A stretch of 64,000 bases of DNA from Sporosarcina aquimarina (GCF_019748715.1 NZ_JACLBZ010000033.1:124001-188000); one strand, 5' to 3'; counted from the first letter of the stretch, positions 8,563 through 17,367 are shown. The notes: generated by a model from the letters alone, not told the origin. Numbers and translations: made by a program.

Positions 8563-10170
8563 ATGAGGAGAAGAGTACTAGGATTATTTTTACTCAGCAT
8601 GGCTTTATTGTTAGTACTGGGTGCTTGTTCGGGAAAGAATTCTTCGATAGACGGAGAGTCATCGAACAGTGGAGATTCAAATAGTGGAGAACCGCAAGAT
8701 GGTGGGGTGTTACAGATTGGTTTATCCGCTAATCCACAAACCTTAGATCCTGTAAAATATACGGGTGTGTATGAATCTCAAGTTATGAGATCTGTGGCTG
8801 ATACTCTTGTAGTTTACAGTAAAGATTTATCAGAAATTAAACCTTCACTTGCAACAAGCTGGGAAATCTCAGACGACTTGTTAGTGTATACGTTCCAGTT
8901 GCGTGATGATGTCTATTTTCAACCTGGTGAATATCAAGATGGACGTCAAATGACAGCAGAGGACGTCAAATATAGTTTAGAAAGATCCGCAAATGAGTCG
9001 GTTATGAATCGTTTGCGCGGAGTGACAAAAGTAGAAGTAACAGGTGAAAATGAAGTAGAAGTACATTTAGAAAAAGCCAACGCTGCTTTATTGGCAGTAT
9101 TGACAGATGCAGGGAATGTCATTGTTCCGAAAGAGGAAGTAGAAGGATGGGGCGATAACTTTGGTGCAAACCTAGTCGGAACCGGCCCATTCAAAATTAC
9201 AGATTGGCAGAAAGATCAACAGCTTACACTAGAGCGTTTTGATAAATATTGGGGTGAGAAGCCTCACGTGGATTCTGTGAAGATGAAAGTAATTGCGGAC
9301 ACGAATATGATGACAAATGCTTTGCGTTCCGGCGATATTGATATCGCGATGGATGTTAAAGGACAAAATCGTGCATTAGTTGAACAAGATGAGAATCTTG
9401 AGTTGCTTACACAACAAGCTTTATCAATTACGTACTTAGACTTAAATAACAAGAAAGGTCCGACTGCCGATCCGAAAGTACGGGAAGCCATCTATAAAGC
9501 TACGAATGTTGATGAGTTAGTAGAAGGGGTAAACCAATGGGGAGGAGCTACACGCTCTTATCTGCCTCTACCCCCAGGCTCATGGGGCTACGATAAAGAG
9601 TTGGAAGAACTCGTGCCAACTTATGACCCAGAAAAAGCCAAAGACTTACTTGCTGAAGCAGGTTATCCAGATGGATTTAAAACAGAAATTTATGTAGCAG
9701 AAGCACGTGTCCCATACGCGACAATCTTCCAGAACCAAATGAAAGAAAACTTGAATGTGGATGTGGAGATTAAAGTAGTAGAATGGGGAACTTACAGTGA
9801 TACAGTGTCCAAAGGAAATGCGCCAATGTCAATTGGAGGTTGGTCATGGTATCCAGATCCATACTTCTTCTTATACCAATTATTCCATACGGATCAGTTG
9901 AATGCATTGGGTAATGGTAAAGGTTATGAAAATCCTGAAGTAGATAAATTATTGAACAGCGCACTTTCTGATACAGCAGATCAAGATGAGCGTGCCAAGT
10001 TGTATCAAGAAGCATTGAAAATCATCTTAAAAGATGTACCTCGACTTGAAATTGATGTTCAAGAATCAACTGCTGGGGTTAATAAAAAAGTACAAGGGTT
10101 TGATGTGTCACCAGATAACTCTATTCAAATTGTGCATCCGAACGGCGCCAATGTTTGGTTGAAGCAATAA
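8563..10170 (+). CDS. ABC transporter substrate-binding lipoprotein, family 5 (Opp/Dpp type)
   Basis: The 535-residue protein has a lipoprotein signal peptide ending in LVLGACSG (lipidated Cys22), then a Ser/Gly-rich linker and the family 5 solute-binding fold. Motifs include LSANPQTLDPVKYTGVYE, TSWEISDDLLVYTFQLRDDVYF and LVGTGPFKITDW. It is anchored outside the membrane and hands the ligand to the divergently encoded permease and ATPases, which have no binding protein of their own. The family takes peptides, nickel chelates, glutathione and other compounds, so the ligand is open. Confidence 0.93.
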   Translation: MRRRVLGLFLLSMALLLVLGACSGKNSSIDGESSNSGDSNSGEPQDGGVLQIGLSANPQTLDPVKYTGVYESQVMRSVADTLVVYSKDLSEIKPSLATSWEISDDLLVYTFQLRDDVYFQPGEYQDGRQMTAEDVKYSLERSANESVMNRLRGVTKVEVTGENEVEVHLEKANAALLAVLTDAGNVIVPKEEVEGWGDNFGANLVGTGPFKITDWQKDQQLTLERFDKYWGEKPHVDSVKMKVIADTNMMTNALRSGDIDIAMDVKGQNRALVEQDENLELLTQQALSITYLDLNNKKGPTADPKVREAIYKATNVDELVEGVNQWGGATRSYLPLPPGSWGYDKELEELVPTYDPEKAKDLLAEAGYPDGFKTEIYVAEARVPYATIFQNQMKENLNVDVEIKVVEWGTYSDTVSKGNAPMSIGGWSWYPDPYFFLYQLFHTDQLNALGNGKGYENPEVDKLLNSALSDTADQDERAKLYQEALKIILKDVPRLEIDVQESTAGVNKKVQGFDVSPDNSIQIVHPNGANVWLKQ

Positions 10171-10179
10171 AATATGAAG

Positions 10180-10222
10180 CAAAGGAAAAAGTAGAGTACT
10201 CGTAGCTCTGCTTTTTTCCTTT
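10180..10222 (+). terminator. Terminator or attenuating hairpin after the binding-protein gene
   Basis: CAAAGGAAAAA-GTAGAG pairs with CTCTGC-TTTTTTCCTTTG, a long stem with one mismatch. It lies inside the plus-strand gene cluster, so it may trim the message and keep the binding protein more abundant than the enzymes downstream. Confidence 0.65.
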
Positions 10223-10248
10223 GATATATGAAAAGTGAGGCGATAACG

Positions 10249-11340
10249 TTGAAAGTTTTGATTCGTAATGGGTTTGTATTTGACACTAATCATAAGGCTT
10301 TTTTAAAAAAAGATATTTTGCTTGAAGACCATTGGATTCGTGAAGTGACAGATGAATTAAAAGATCAAACAGTCGAAATATCGATTGATGTGAATGGAAT
10401 GTATGTAACACCTGGATTGATAGACACATGTTCTTCTATTGGTTTAAAGGAATCAGGGATTGGCAAGGAAGGTAATGACAGTTATGAACCGTATGCCGGG
10501 AAAGGAATGATCTTCCACGTTCGCGATGGGATTTACCCTTTCGATACTTCGTTTAAAGATGCACTGGAAGCCGGAGTAACTGCAAATCATATTATGTCGG
10601 GCCCGGAAAGTGTTGTTGGTGCGGTAACGGCTGTTATCCATTCTACAGGAAGTACGTTTGAGGAAATGTGCATTACAGAAGGTGGAGGTATATCATTTTC
10701 TATGGGTGATGTGCCCAAGCAGGCTTATTTTGATGTCACCGGAAAGCCGCTGACTCGAATGGGAATTGCTGCGGAGATGCGAAGAATGATGCATATGCTT
10801 ATTCAATCTTCAGACCTGAAGGATAAGCGAATATTTATCCGTTGCCATCGAGCAGACGACATAGAGACAGCACTGCGAATTGCGCAAGAAGTGGGTGTAT
10901 CTATCACGCTCGTCCATGCCACAGAATATCCCCTGATAGATGAACGTTGGTCTAGTCAAGTTCAAGAAATTATTGCAGGGCCTGCTTTTCAACCTATAGA
11001 ACGTAACGAATTAATGAAACTTCACCCATCGATGTATCGGGTCTTACATGAACAACAGAAAAAATTTGTCTTTGCATCAGATCATCCAAAAAGCCGTGCC
11101 TCCAACTTGAAGTTGGAAGCGTCACTAGCCATTCGGGAAGGTGTACCTGAGAATGAAGCGCTTTATGCCTTAACAAAAGGAGCAGCCGAACTTTTATCTA
11201 TTGATCATATAACGGGAACGATTGAAACTGGAAAGTTTGGTGATCTAGTAATCTGGGATCAGCACCCAATGAATATAACGGCTACGGTACTGAAAACGTT
11301 TATAAAAGGTACTGAAGTTTATAGTAAAGGAGATTGCTAA
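10249..11340 (+). CDS. Amidohydrolase family protein with degenerate HxH motif
   Basis: A 363-residue TIM-barrel amidohydrolase of the imidazolonepropionase-like type. TTG at 10249 is the preferred start because GTGAGG lies eight bases before it; an in-frame ATG at 10228 has no SD. The motif PGLIDxHxH, which holds two metal-binding His, reads PGLIDTCSS here (Cys61, Ser63). Other family marks remain: RCHRADDIETALRIA, LVHATE and FASDHP. Its neighbour at 11340-12503 is a paralogue with the motif intact. It may be a non-catalytic partner or bind metal differently. Confidence 0.85.
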   Translation: MKVLIRNGFVFDTNHKAFLKKDILLEDHWIREVTDELKDQTVEISIDVNGMYVTPGLIDTCSSIGLKESGIGKEGNDSYEPYAGKGMIFHVRDGIYPFDTSFKDALEAGVTANHIMSGPESVVGAVTAVIHSTGSTFEEMCITEGGGISFSMGDVPKQAYFDVTGKPLTRMGIAAEMRRMMHMLIQSSDLKDKRIFIRCHRADDIETALRIAQEVGVSITLVHATEYPLIDERWSSQVQEIIAGPAFQPIERNELMKLHPSMYRVLHEQQKKFVFASDHPKSRASNLKLEASLAIREGVPENEALYALTKGAAELLSIDHITGTIETGKFGDLVIWDQHPMNITATVLKTFIKGTEVYSKGDC

Positions 11341-12503
11341 TGCTTACAGTTTTACGTAACGGTACAGTATACACAATGAACCAATCAAATGAAGTTTTGC
11401 AGAATGCCGATATTTGGGTATGTGAAGGGGAGATTACAAAGATAGGCAAGAACACAGATTTACCTTCGGATGCACAAGTCATAGATTGTACAGGTCAATT
11501 CATTACGCCAGGATTAATTGACGCGCATACGCATGTTGGATTATGGGCAGAAGTTACGGAAAGACAAAATGATGCCAATGAATATTCAAGTCCATGGACC
11601 CCTTTAATGAATGCAAAGGATGGAATTGATCCACGACACTTTTCATTTGAACAGGCTGTAATGGGTGGAGTTACAACTGTCCAAACCGGTGCGGGAAGTG
11701 CTAATCCAATCGGCGGTGTATGGAGTATATTAAAAACAGCAGGTGCTTCTTTTGATGACAGGATACTCATAGAAAGAAGTGGATTAAAAGGAGCATTAGG
11801 AGAAAACCCTAAAAATGTGTTTGGTAATCAATATAAAACGATGCCGATGACCCGAATGGCAGTGGCTCACTTGATACGCAAAGGCTTTAACCAGGTGCTA
11901 CAGCTAAAAGATAGTGAAAGAGACCAGCTATCTAAGGATAACTCAGCGTTAGCGCCGTTTGTGGAAGTATTGGAACGAAAAATGCCCCTTCGGTTACATT
12001 GTCATCGGGCCGATGATATAGCAACTGCTATTCGGATTGCAAAAGAGTACAATGTCAAATTATCACTTGAACATTGTACGGAAGGTATGCTGATGCTTGA
12101 TACCATCAAGGCGAGTGGTGCTACCGTAACACTAGGTCCTTATATGACCCCGGCAACAAAGTATGAAAATCGTTTTTCTACAGCAAAGAGCCCGAAACAT
12201 TTCCATGAAACAGGGATCCCTTTTGCTATAATGACAGACCATCCATTTATCCCAATACAGTATCTCTATTATTGTGTCGTAGAGGCAGTAAAAAATGGAT
12301 TGGATGAGTTGGCGGGGCTTGAAAGTATTACATGTGCAGCAGCTGCTATTATGGGAATAGCCGATAAGGTAGGTTCTGTAGAAAAAGGAAAAGATGCCGA
12401 CTTTGCAATTTGGTCTCACAAACCCTTCGAGACAAAAGCGAATGTTCTTGCAACTTATATAGAAGGTAAAGAAGTATATCGCCATGAGGGGATGATACGT
12501 TGA
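11340..12503 (+). CDS. Amidohydrolase (imidazolonepropionase-like)
   Basis: A 387-residue metal-dependent hydrolase. The N-terminal metal motif is intact (PGLIDAHTHVG, His63 and His65). Later marks are RLHCHRADDIATAIRIA, SLEHCTEG and MTDHPF, giving the further His ligands and the catalytic Asp. GALGENPK may supply the Lys carbamylated in some members. ATG at 11340 is preferred, with an AAAGGAG SD; it overlaps the previous stop (TAATG). The 3' end overlaps aroM. Family members open cyclic amides or cut C-N bonds; the substrate is unknown. Confidence 0.9.
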   Translation: MLTVLRNGTVYTMNQSNEVLQNADIWVCEGEITKIGKNTDLPSDAQVIDCTGQFITPGLIDAHTHVGLWAEVTERQNDANEYSSPWTPLMNAKDGIDPRHFSFEQAVMGGVTTVQTGAGSANPIGGVWSILKTAGASFDDRILIERSGLKGALGENPKNVFGNQYKTMPMTRMAVAHLIRKGFNQVLQLKDSERDQLSKDNSALAPFVEVLERKMPLRLHCHRADDIATAIRIAKEYNVKLSLEHCTEGMLMLDTIKASGATVTLGPYMTPATKYENRFSTAKSPKHFHETGIPFAIMTDHPFIPIQYLYYCVVEAVKNGLDELAGLESITCAAAAIMGIADKVGSVEKGKDADFAIWSHKPFETKANVLATYIEGKEVYRHEGMIR

Positions 12504-13165
12504 AAACATTATGTGTCTTAACGATTGGTCAAAGTCCGCGAGAGGATATGCATGAAACCTTCAAAAAATATATTCCGCATGTGAATATAGTGGAACGTGG
12601 AATTTTGGATTCGTATAAACCTGATGAAATTGAGACACTAGTCTCTTCACAGCCGGGACAGACGCTTGTTTCTCGATTGCGCGATGGTTCAAAAGTACGG
12701 CTGGAAAAGAAATTTGTAGATCAGGAACTGGGTAAATTGGTGGCTGCTTGTCAGGACGATCATATTGATGCTATTTTAGTTGCTTGTACTGGGAAGTTTG
12801 AGTTATTTACTTCGACAAAGCCCATTTTGTACCCCGATTATATAGTAAGTCAAATCGTAAAAGGTTTGTTCCGCGAAAAGGAGATTGGCGTGGTTGTCCC
12901 CCTGTGCGAACAACGAACCGAAATTTTAGACAAGTGGAATGAAGCTGAAATAGATTGTATGCTTGATTCTTGCACACCGTACCAAGTAGAGTGGACGGAA
13001 TTTCAGAAAGTAGCAGAGCGTATGGATGAGTGGCCTATACAAGCTATCATCCTTGATTGTATGGGGTACGATGACAAAATGAAACAGTATATGTCCCGGT
13101 ACACTGAAAAACCAATACTACCATCGAGAAATTTAGTGTTTGCTGCGGTTGCTGAAATGTTTTAG
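12500..13165 (+). CDS. AroM family protein
   Basis: This 221-residue protein begins LCVLTIGQSPREDM, the typical AroM opening, and has VACTGKFELF and VVPLCEQR, reminiscent of Asp/Glu/hydantoin racemase folds where Cys residues act as acid and base. E. coli aroM lies next to aroL but its function is not established. The TTG start overlaps the previous stop (TTGA). Position between amidohydrolases and a NicX-like enzyme points to a step in the same catabolic route rather than aromatic synthesis; that is inference. Confidence 0.85.
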   Translation: MKTLCVLTIGQSPREDMHETFKKYIPHVNIVERGILDSYKPDEIETLVSSQPGQTLVSRLRDGSKVRLEKKFVDQELGKLVAACQDDHIDAILVACTGKFELFTSTKPILYPDYIVSQIVKGLFREKEIGVVVPLCEQRTEILDKWNEAEIDCMLDSCTPYQVEWTEFQKVAERMDEWPIQAIILDCMGYDDKMKQYMSRYTEKPILPSRNLVFAAVAEMF

Positions 13166-13207
13166 TATAGTTACAAAAATTGATAAACACATGAAAGGAT
13201 GTTGAAC

Positions 13208-14122
13208 ATGTCTCAGTTTGCAACGATTGTAAAAGGCCTAATGAGCACAAACTTTTCATTAGATAAATCAGCGTCTATTCTGGTATTGACAGATCGAAGT
13301 ACTGAAAATGTTGGTCGTAAGTTTGAAGGTGCATTAAGAGCGGATGAATGGAACACGGATCTGTACGTAATGGAAGATCGAACTAAATCAGGCGAGGAGC
13401 CACCTAGTGAAGCCGCGAATCGTATGTTGAATTTTGATATGGTCTTTTGTCTTACCAAGCATTCCTTGACACATACTGTTGCACGTAAACAGGCGAATGC
13501 CAAGGACATTAGTGTAATTACAATGCCGGGAATCACAGAAGATATGTTTTTAAATGGTGCTTTGCGTGCGGATTACGGAAGAGTAGAGCGGGAAACAAAG
13601 GAAATGACAGGGAAACTGAATGCTCATCAACAAGTGACTATTTATACTGGCGAAAATCATAAATTAACCATACCAATAGGAAAGAGACAAGGAATCGCGA
13701 GTACTGGAGTGTTTAAAGAAAAAGGAATGTCTGGAAACTTACCGTCTGGGGAGGCATATATCGCTCCATTAGAGGAGAAATCCGAAGGAACTATTGAAAT
13801 CAATGGCTCCATTGCTGGAATTGGTTTGGTTCAAGAACCCATTGTCCTAACGATAAAAAAAGGTCGATTAATAGACGCAACTGGGGGAGATGGAGAAAAA
13901 CTGCTAGCTTTATTAGGCCGAGAAAATGGAAGGCTGCTGTGCGAACTAGGTATTGGAACAAACCACGCCGCGCGCATAACCGGAAAAATTTTGGAGGATG
14001 AAAAAGCCTACCAGACTGTACATATCGCTTTTGGTTCTAACCACACATTTGGTGGAACCATAGAATCAAATGTTCATATCGACTGTGTAACAAAACATCC
14101 TCGGCTTGAGTGGGATAAATAA
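13208..14122 (+). CDS. M29/NicX-like metalloenzyme (aminopeptidase family)
   Basis: This 304-residue protein resembles the group that joins M29 aminopeptidases and NicX-type ring-cleaving dioxygenases. Candidate metal ligands lie in the C-terminal half: Glu in CELGIGTNHAA, His in FGSNHTFGG, and the VHIDCV pair. The N-terminal half has the weakly conserved Rossmann-like part (DRSTENVGRKFEGAL). ATG at 13208 is chosen, eight bases after AAAGGA; an ATG at 13199 overlaps that site. It ends the plus arm of the cluster. Whether it acts on a peptide bond or a ring is open. Confidence 0.8.
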   Translation: MSQFATIVKGLMSTNFSLDKSASILVLTDRSTENVGRKFEGALRADEWNTDLYVMEDRTKSGEEPPSEAANRMLNFDMVFCLTKHSLTHTVARKQANAKDISVITMPGITEDMFLNGALRADYGRVERETKEMTGKLNAHQQVTIYTGENHKLTIPIGKRQGIASTGVFKEKGMSGNLPSGEAYIAPLEEKSEGTIEINGSIAGIGLVQEPIVLTIKKGRLIDATGGDGEKLLALLGRENGRLLCELGIGTNHAARITGKILEDEKAYQTVHIAFGSNHTFGGTIESNVHIDCVTKHPRLEWDK

Positions 14123-14135
14123 TTTATCTTGATTA

Positions 14136-14172
14136 AATGATGTTAAGGCAGTTTTATTGCCTTAACATCATT
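14136..14172 (+). terminator. Terminator of the plus-arm catabolic operon
   Basis: A perfect 15-bp stem, AATGATGTTAAGGCA with TGCCTTAACATCATT, encloses a seven-base loop. Only a weak T run follows, so it may also act as a 3' stabilising hairpin. Confidence 0.7.
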
Positions 14173-14221
14173 ACTGAAATTTAAATACGGCTATATCAAG
14201 TCGATCCCCAATCAACTACAA

Positions 14222-14383
14222 TTACTCACTGAATTTCTTAAGCAAGTATTCCAGCTCGTCACCGTCATAATAATTATCATCGCTTATGATTTACTCAACC
14301 TCCAACTGAACATCATTCATAACCGCAATTTTCCAATCACTGTCCAGGAACAGTGATTCCCACCATAATGGCTTCGCCTCTTA
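14222..14383 (-). pseudogene. Remnant of a small protein gene
   Basis: On the minus strand one frame reads like protein, EAKPLWWESLFLDSDWKIAV followed by MNDVQLEVE, then a TAA at 14291-14293. It continues in the same frame with IISDDNYYDGDELEYLLKKF to a final TAA at 14222-14224. Another stop (14381-14383) and no start or SD lie upstream. The acidic, aromatic-rich composition suits a small cytoplasmic protein. No family is recognised. This is probably a decayed gene. Confidence 0.35.
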
Positions 14384-14605
14384 CTTTTTAGAGTGTATAA
14401 AAATATATTGTTTCTCACTAGCTTATTTTAGAAATCGTTTAACTTTTTGTTTTTTCCTCTCCCTCTCCCTAATTCCTAGAATGACAACTGGCTCTTAGTC
14501 TTTTTTAAACTTGAAGACTGTCATTATGACTGCATTACACTTTACCTAAGCCCAACCATATCACTAGGCGATCACATACTATAGACAGTGAAGAGGTGGT
14601 GAAGA
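14384..14605. other. Intergenic region with a bulged hairpin
   Basis: No gene is seen here. AATGAC (14480-14485) pairs with GTCATT (14520-14525), and AGTCTT (14497-14502) with AAGACT (14514-14519), giving one stem with an 11-base bulge on its left side. No TPP aptamer is visible, although the downstream transporter resembles ThiXYZ. A weak SD (AGAGGTGG, 14592-14599) serves the permease gene. Confidence 0.4.
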
Positions 14606-15424
14606 GTGGAGAAGCAACAACTAATCCGTGATGAATCATTTGAGGTGGAGCAACGGGAGTGGAAGGTGAGGCAGCGCAAGGAACGAGGGAAGCAATTGCT
14701 GACAATTGTCTCACCTATATTTCTCTTGTTGCTATGGGAAGTATTATCAAGGACCGGAATACTGGACATTCGATTTTTCCCTCCACCAAGCACAATTGTT
14801 CAAACATTTTATGACATGATCGTCAGCGGAACGATGGCCCAGCATGTAGGCGTGTCGCTGTACCGGATTTTCATCGGATTTTTGGCAGGCGTGATCCCGG
14901 GTATCATCATCGGTTTGCTGATGGGCCTGTATTCCCCAATACGGCACTTTGTCCAGCCAATTGTCATGGCACTCATGCCGATTCCAACACTGGCATTGCT
15001 TCCGATTATCATTATTTTATTTGGTATCGGAGATTTATCGAAAGTCGTAACAATTGCGGGGAGTGTATTTTTCCCAGTAGTGATCAACACGGCGGCTGGT
15101 GTGCTGAACATTGATAAAATTTATTTGGATGTCGCGAATAATTACCAAACGAGCCGGCGAGATTTCTTTTTCAAAATTGCTCTTCCCGGATCGCTGCCAG
15201 TTATGCTCGAGGGAATCCAAATGGGGCAGGCGATTGCACTACTGACGATTGTGGCAGCAGAAATGATGGGGGCCACTTCGGGAATCGGTTATTTGATCTG
15301 GACTTCCTATAAGGCCTTTCTATTGCCCGAGATGTATGTCGGTCTGATCCTTATCTCCTTTTTTGGCTATTTATTTTCGCTCATCTTGCGCGCCCTTCAA
15401 AATAAGTTATTGCCATGGAGGTGA
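14606..15424 (+). CDS. ABC transporter permease (SsuC/TauC/ThiX type)
   Basis: A 272-residue membrane protein of the binding-protein-dependent permease family. About six helices follow an N-terminal basic tail. The coupling loop is visible as VANNYQTSRRDFFFKIALPGSLPVMLEG, the EAA-like motif. Its length and features (RFFPPPSTIV, MPIPTLALLPIIIILFG) match the permeases of sulfonate, taurine, nitrate and pyrimidine-precursor importers. Start is GTG at 14606. The stop codon lies within the SD of the next gene, so the two are coupled. Confidence 0.9.
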   Translation: MEKQQLIRDESFEVEQREWKVRQRKERGKQLLTIVSPIFLLLLWEVLSRTGILDIRFFPPPSTIVQTFYDMIVSGTMAQHVGVSLYRIFIGFLAGVIPGIIIGLLMGLYSPIRHFVQPIVMALMPIPTLALLPIIIILFGIGDLSKVVTIAGSVFFPVVINTAAGVLNIDKIYLDVANNYQTSRRDFFFKIALPGSLPVMLEGIQMGQAIALLTIVAAEMMGATSGIGYLIWTSYKAFLLPEMYVGLILISFFGYLFSLILRALQNKLLPWR

Positions 15425-15429
15425 ATGAA

Positions 15430-16209
15430 ATGGAGGGGAAGCCTAAAATTACCGTGGAAGGACTCATGAAGGCTTTTTACAAGAAACAAGGAAGTGTTAT
15501 TGCGCTCGAGAATATTTCGCTGACCGTGGAAGAAGGTGAGTTTGTTTGCCTTGTTGGTCCTAGTGGTTGTGGTAAGACTACACTTCTGCGTATATTAGCC
15601 GGACTGGAACAACCGAGTGTGGGGAGTTTTACGATTGCGACGGAACGAGATGATCGGCCGTTGCAATCGATGGTCTTTCAGGAACGAGGTGTCATTCCTT
15701 GGTTGACGGTTCGTGAAAATGTTGCCTTCGGACTAAAAATGCGCAAATTACCGAAAGCATTCATTGAGGAGCGAACGAACTTTTATTTGAAGAAAACGGG
15801 TTTGGAGCGGTTTGCTTCTTTATATCCCAAAGAACTGTCAGGAGGTATGAAGCAGCGAGTGAGTATTGCGCGAGCCTTTGCGAATGATCCCGAGATCTTA
15901 TTGATGGATGAACCGTTTGGCGCGCTTGATGAACAGAATCGATTCATTTTGCAGGAAGAGTTGCTGAGTATTTGGGCAGAAACGAGGAAAACGGTACTAT
16001 TTATTACGCATAGTATCGATGAGGCGCTCTTGCTCAGTGATCGCATTTTATTGATGGGGGCGCAACCGGGCAAGATCATTGATGAAATCATTATCGATAA
16101 GCCGCGGCCTAGAAAGATTGAAGACATTCGGAAAGATCCTGAAATGGCAGCAAAGTTTATTGAGATCTGGCATCACTTACAGGAAGAAGTATTGAAATCC
16201 AGGGAATAA
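15430..16209 (+). CDS. ABC transporter ATP-binding protein (SsuB/TauB/ThiZ type)
   Basis: A 259-residue ATPase with Walker A GPSGCGKTT, Q-loop VFQERGVIPW, signature LSGGMKQR, Walker B LLMDEPFGALDE and switch His in FITHSIDEALLL. The VIPWLTVRENV pattern is typical of the nitrate/sulfonate/taurine group. The ATG at 15430 is chosen because a perfect GGAGGTGA ends five bases before it; the ATG at 15415 precedes that SD. It drives import with the permease upstream and the lipoprotein downstream. Confidence 0.92.
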   Translation: MEGKPKITVEGLMKAFYKKQGSVIALENISLTVEEGEFVCLVGPSGCGKTTLLRILAGLEQPSVGSFTIATERDDRPLQSMVFQERGVIPWLTVRENVAFGLKMRKLPKAFIEERTNFYLKKTGLERFASLYPKELSGGMKQRVSIARAFANDPEILLMDEPFGALDEQNRFILQEELLSIWAETRKTVLFITHSIDEALLLSDRILLMGAQPGKIIDEIIIDKPRPRKIEDIRKDPEMAAKFIEIWHHLQEEVLKSRE

Positions 16210-16229
16210 ACGATAAAAGGAGAGATGGT

Positions 16230-17312
16230 GTGGGGAAGTGGATGAAGAAGGCGGGTTGGATCAGTATCCTATCAGCGGTTTTGATCGTTGGGGCATGCTC
16301 GCCAAAAGAAGTTGAAAAGCCGGTGTCAGACGATGGTAAGCCGAAGTCTGGTGATTTGGCGCCGCTTGAGAAACCAGCAAAAGTTTTCATAGCGGAAGAC
16401 GGAGCGGCTTCAGGGGCGGGCTTCTATATCGCGAAGGAAAAAGGATACTTTGAAGACTATAATATTTCCGTTGAGTTTGCTGACTTTGCCAATAGTGATG
16501 ACATGCTGCCAGCGTTGGCTGCAGGAGAAGTAGATATTGCAGGCGGTGTATCCACAGCGTCCTTCTTCAATGCGATTGCACAAGGGATCGACGTCCGGAT
16601 CATTGCGGATAAAGGACATAATATGCCTGGAAAGTCGTACTTCAGCTTTGTTATCGGCAATCATATGGTAGATGAAATTAAAGAATATAGTGATTTCAAA
16701 GGCAAGAAGATCGCGGTTTCTTCGCGTAATTCAATAGACGGATATATTTATCAAGAGATGCTGAAGCATGCGGGCTTGACGGAAGAGGATGTAGAGTATG
16801 TGCACATAGCAGATTTCGGCGCTATGCTTGGGGCAATCGACTCGGGAACGATTGATGCTGCGCTTAATATTGAGCCGCTCATCGCACAAGGAATTCACCA
16901 AGGCTTTCATGTACGTTTTGGGGATGCGACCGATTATGCGCCAGAGTCACAGATTGCAATGGTTTTGGCTTCTCCACAGTTCATGGAGAAAGAGGAGTTG
17001 TCGCTACGTTTCATGGCTGCCTATCTGAAAGGGGTCCGTGACTATAATGATGCCTTCTTTAAAGAGAAAGGGAAAGAAGAAATCATCGATATTATGGTGA
17101 AGCATACGGCGCTGAAGGATCCTGAGTTATGGGAGCGAGTATTTGTGACAGGGCTGGATCCAAACGGCAAGATGTTTGTGGATGATATTAAGAAACAGTA
17201 TGAGACATACAAAGCGAATGGTGCGATCCGTGGGGAAATCGATTTCGACAAGTCTGTAGATCCATCGCTAGTGGAACGGGCGATTAAAGAAATTGGTGTG
17301 TATGAGGAATAA
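16230..17312 (+). CDS. ABC transporter substrate-binding lipoprotein (SsuA/THI5-like)
   Basis: The 360-residue protein has a lipoprotein signal with VLIVGACSPK, then an NMT1/THI5-like fold: EDGAASGAGFYIAKEKGYFE, LAAGEVDIAGGVSTASFF, KGKKIAVSSRNSIDGY. It is tethered outside the membrane and captures the ligand for the two upstream products. Members bind alkanesulfonates, taurine, nitrate or thiamin pyrimidine precursors; nothing here picks one. Start is GTG with an AAAGGAGA SD. A terminator follows, so the three genes form a closed operon. Confidence 0.9.
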   Translation: MGKWMKKAGWISILSAVLIVGACSPKEVEKPVSDDGKPKSGDLAPLEKPAKVFIAEDGAASGAGFYIAKEKGYFEDYNISVEFADFANSDDMLPALAAGEVDIAGGVSTASFFNAIAQGIDVRIIADKGHNMPGKSYFSFVIGNHMVDEIKEYSDFKGKKIAVSSRNSIDGYIYQEMLKHAGLTEEDVEYVHIADFGAMLGAIDSGTIDAALNIEPLIAQGIHQGFHVRFGDATDYAPESQIAMVLASPQFMEKEELSLRFMAAYLKGVRDYNDAFFKEKGKEEIIDIMVKHTALKDPELWERVFVTGLDPNGKMFVDDIKKQYETYKANGAIRGEIDFDKSVDPSLVERAIKEIGVYEE

Positions 17313-17323
17313 GATAAGTGGAG

Positions 17324-17367
17324 CTGTCCGAGAAGTCATTTTCACCTGACTTTTCGGGCAGTTTTTG
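17324..17367 (+). terminator. Terminator of the SsuABC-type operon
   Basis: CTGTCCGAGAAGTCA pairs with TGACTTTTCGGGCAG, a 15-base stem broken by weak pairs, followed by TTTTT. Confidence 0.85.

Noticed and set aside
8563-10170. Nickel-binding NikA assignment for the family 5 lipoprotein
   Set aside because: The context holds peptidases and amidohydrolases, with no urease or hydrogenase genes; family membership alone does not show the ligand.
14384-14605. A TPP riboswitch before the ThiXYZ-like transporter
   Set aside because: The required CTGAGA and ACCTGA segments are absent; the true THI-box in this window is at 57405-57490.
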